DNA from: JAJEFO01 sp965214325
GTDB lineage: Bacteria > Pseudomonadota > Alphaproteobacteria > Rhodobacterales > Rhodobacteraceae
DNA: 64,000 nt
Assembly (NCBI GenBank): GCA_965214325.1
Contig: CBDCBG010000005.1
Span: 62,001-126,000, forward strand
Reading direction: 5' to 3'
A program made the position numbers and the translations under genes. The notes beneath the pieces are model-generated. The model was not told where the DNA came from. It made no database searches and was given only the letters and a program-made list of their open reading frames with translations. How positions within the stretch are numbered: position 1 is the stretch's first letter; each line of letters begins with the position of its first letter. Positions 63,049 to 64,000 of the stretch are shown here, one piece after another.

Positions 63049-63806
63049 CACGCGGCCTCCTTCGCACCCACGATCATTCCGAGCACTTCCTGGTTGCTGG
63101 AATCTGTGGTCTTGACGAAACCTGCCCGCTTTCCTCGACGCTGTACGTGGATACGGTCCGAAACCTGGAACACTTCATCCAGCGAATGGCTGATCAAAAT
63201 GATCGCAAGACCTTGCGCTTTCAGGGTTTCGATAAGATTGAGTGTGCGGGCAGTCTCCTGGGGGCCGAGTGCCGCTGTCGGTTCGTCCATGACCAGAACG
63301 CGCAGGTCTTCGTGATAGACGGCCCTGGCAATCGCTACAGCTTGGCGCTGGCCGCCCGACAAGCTCTCGGTCGGTGAATCCAGGGACTTTAGCGTGACGC
63401 CGAGGCGATCCATCAATACGCGCTCGGTCTCAGTTCTCATGCGAGCAACGTCGAGAACGGTCACGCCGATCACCTTTTTCGTCAGTTCGTTGCCCAAGAA
63501 CATGTTTGCCGGCGGATCCAGATGATCGGCGAGCGCAAGTGTCTGATAGACGGCGTCGATGCCGCTGGCGATGGCGTCCGCATGGCTGGCAAAGGAAATC
63601 GGCTCTCCAGCCAAGTACATCTCACCGGCCGTCGGCTGGTAGACTCCCGTAAGGATCTTTATGAGTGTCGACTTTCCGGCGCCATTGTCGCCGACGATGG
63701 CCAAGACCTCGCCTGCGTAGGCGTCAAGGTCGACATCAGACAACGCGGTCACGCCGCCAAAGCGTTTGGTAATGTTCCGCATCTCGACCAAAGGCGTGTC
63801 TGCCAT
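63048..63806 (-). CDS. Sugar ABC transporter ATP-binding protein (single-domain FrcA type)
   Basis: The 252-residue ATPase has Walker A GDNGAGKST, VYQTLALADHLDPPANMFLG, signature LSGGQRQAVAIARAVYHED, Walker B VLVMDEPTAAL and the H-loop ILISHSLDEVFQVSDRIHVQ. It carries one nucleotide-binding domain, unlike RbsA with two, as in fructose-type transporters. ATG 63806 is supported by the family start (MADTPLVEMRNITKRFGG). It is the first gene of the transporter operon, with the LacI-type operator 83 bp upstream. Confidence 0.93.
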   Translation of the reverse strand: MADTPLVEMRNITKRFGGVTALSDVDLDAYAGEVLAIVGDNGAGKSTLIKILTGVYQPTAGEMYLAGEPISFASHADAIASGIDAVYQTLALADHLDPPANMFLGNELTKKVIGVTVLDVARMRTETERVLMDRLGVTLKSLDSPTESLSGGQRQAVAIARAVYHEDLRVLVMDEPTAALGPQETARTLNLIETLKAQGLAIILISHSLDEVFQVSDRIHVQRRGKRAGFVKTTDSSNQEVLGMIVGAKEAA

Positions 63807-63888
63807 GACAACTGACGACCTCGCAGGGTTGAACCATCCGTATCGTTCCGTCAGGTTTGTGCCAGAGGCGAAAATTGTCAAGAAAAAA

Positions 63889-63900
63889 GTTATCGATAAC
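63889..63900. promoter_or_regulatory. LacI-type operator upstream of the sugar transporter operon
   Basis: GTTATCGATAAC is a perfect 12-bp palindrome in an AT-rich promoter-like region. It shares its outer GTTA/TAAC arms and central CG with the site at 56048-56061. Confidence 0.75.
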
Positions 63901-64000
63901 AAAGCAACCGAAATTTGGGCAAGTCTCTTGCAAGAGTCTGAACTCGCGAAAGCGCTCATTGGTCGTTTTCGGGGCCTTTCGGGTCGAACGGCGCTTGTGT

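Noticed and set aside
1..64000. CRISPR arrays, tRNA and rRNA genes
   Set aside because: No regularly spaced direct repeats and no tRNA- or rRNA-like sequences were seen by eye; a covariance search could not be run.

Overview
The window is high-GC bacterial DNA of alphaproteobacterial character, most like Rhodobacterales or a related marine or host-associated lineage. Grounds for this are the replication/partition pair at the left end (a DnaA-N-like initiator fragment followed by parB), the FrcACB-type and MalFG-type sugar transporters, and the gluconate/idonate gene set. No tRNA, rRNA or CRISPR array was found. The replication/partition genes suggest that the left end lies close to an origin, possibly of an extrachromosomal replicon. 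Insertion sequences are very dense and many genes carry frameshifts or truncations, as in genomes going through an IS expansion (for example symbionts). Assembly error could mimic some single-base frameshifts, but the intact genes are mostly metabolic and the broken ones mostly mobile.

Layout. 1-1.9 kb: initiator fragment, parB and a small conserved hypothetical gene. 2-3.5 kb: decayed RND-transporter and IS110 fragments. 3.5-10.6 kb: a LysR regulator divergent from a sugar ABC operon whose ATPase gene is broken while the binding protein and permeases are intact, followed by a histidinol-dehydrogenase-like remnant and a SnoaL-like gene. 11.2-12.4 kb: an RhlE-type helicase. 13.8-21.2 kb: nested mobile DNA. 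A large serine recombinase element (A) lies against ISAs1-type transposase fragments, one carrying a DruA-like N-terminus, and is itself split by a second serine recombinase element (B). 21.5-38 kb: IS630, an AbiE type IV toxin-antitoxin pair, an IS66 element (with a broken DNA adenine methylase passenger) interrupted by an intact IS110, a Fic-TIR gene pair, IS1634, IS30, a second Fic gene with a palindromic operator, an IS6 remnant and a broken TnpB element. 37.9-39 kb: an intact sterol-C24-methyltransferase-like gene. 40-53.3 kb: a resolvase remnant, a complete peptide/opine-type ABC operon (binding protein, two permeases, two ATPases), decayed ISNCY, IS4 and DDE elements, and a lactonase next to a second, paralogous binding protein. 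53.8-64 kb: an intact sugar-acid island.

How the genes fit together. In the right-hand island, a lactonase (SMP-30) can supply aldonates, an idonate-type dehydrogenase and a gluconate-5-dehydrogenase-type SDR interconvert idonate, 5-ketogluconate and gluconate, and a gluconokinase makes 6-phosphogluconate. A LacI regulator and a ribose/fructose-type ABC transporter complete the set. Near-identical LacI-type palindromes occur in the divergent dehydrogenase promoter (56048-56061) and upstream of the transporter (63889-63900), so the island probably forms one local regulon.

The most notable observation is the IS110 element at 27621-29086. Removing it restores the IS66 transposase reading frame exactly. 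Its 313-nt upstream non-coding region folds into two guide loops: the first contains segments matching both sides of the actual insertion site, the second contains segments matching the element's own ends, in the order expected for an IS110 bridge RNA.
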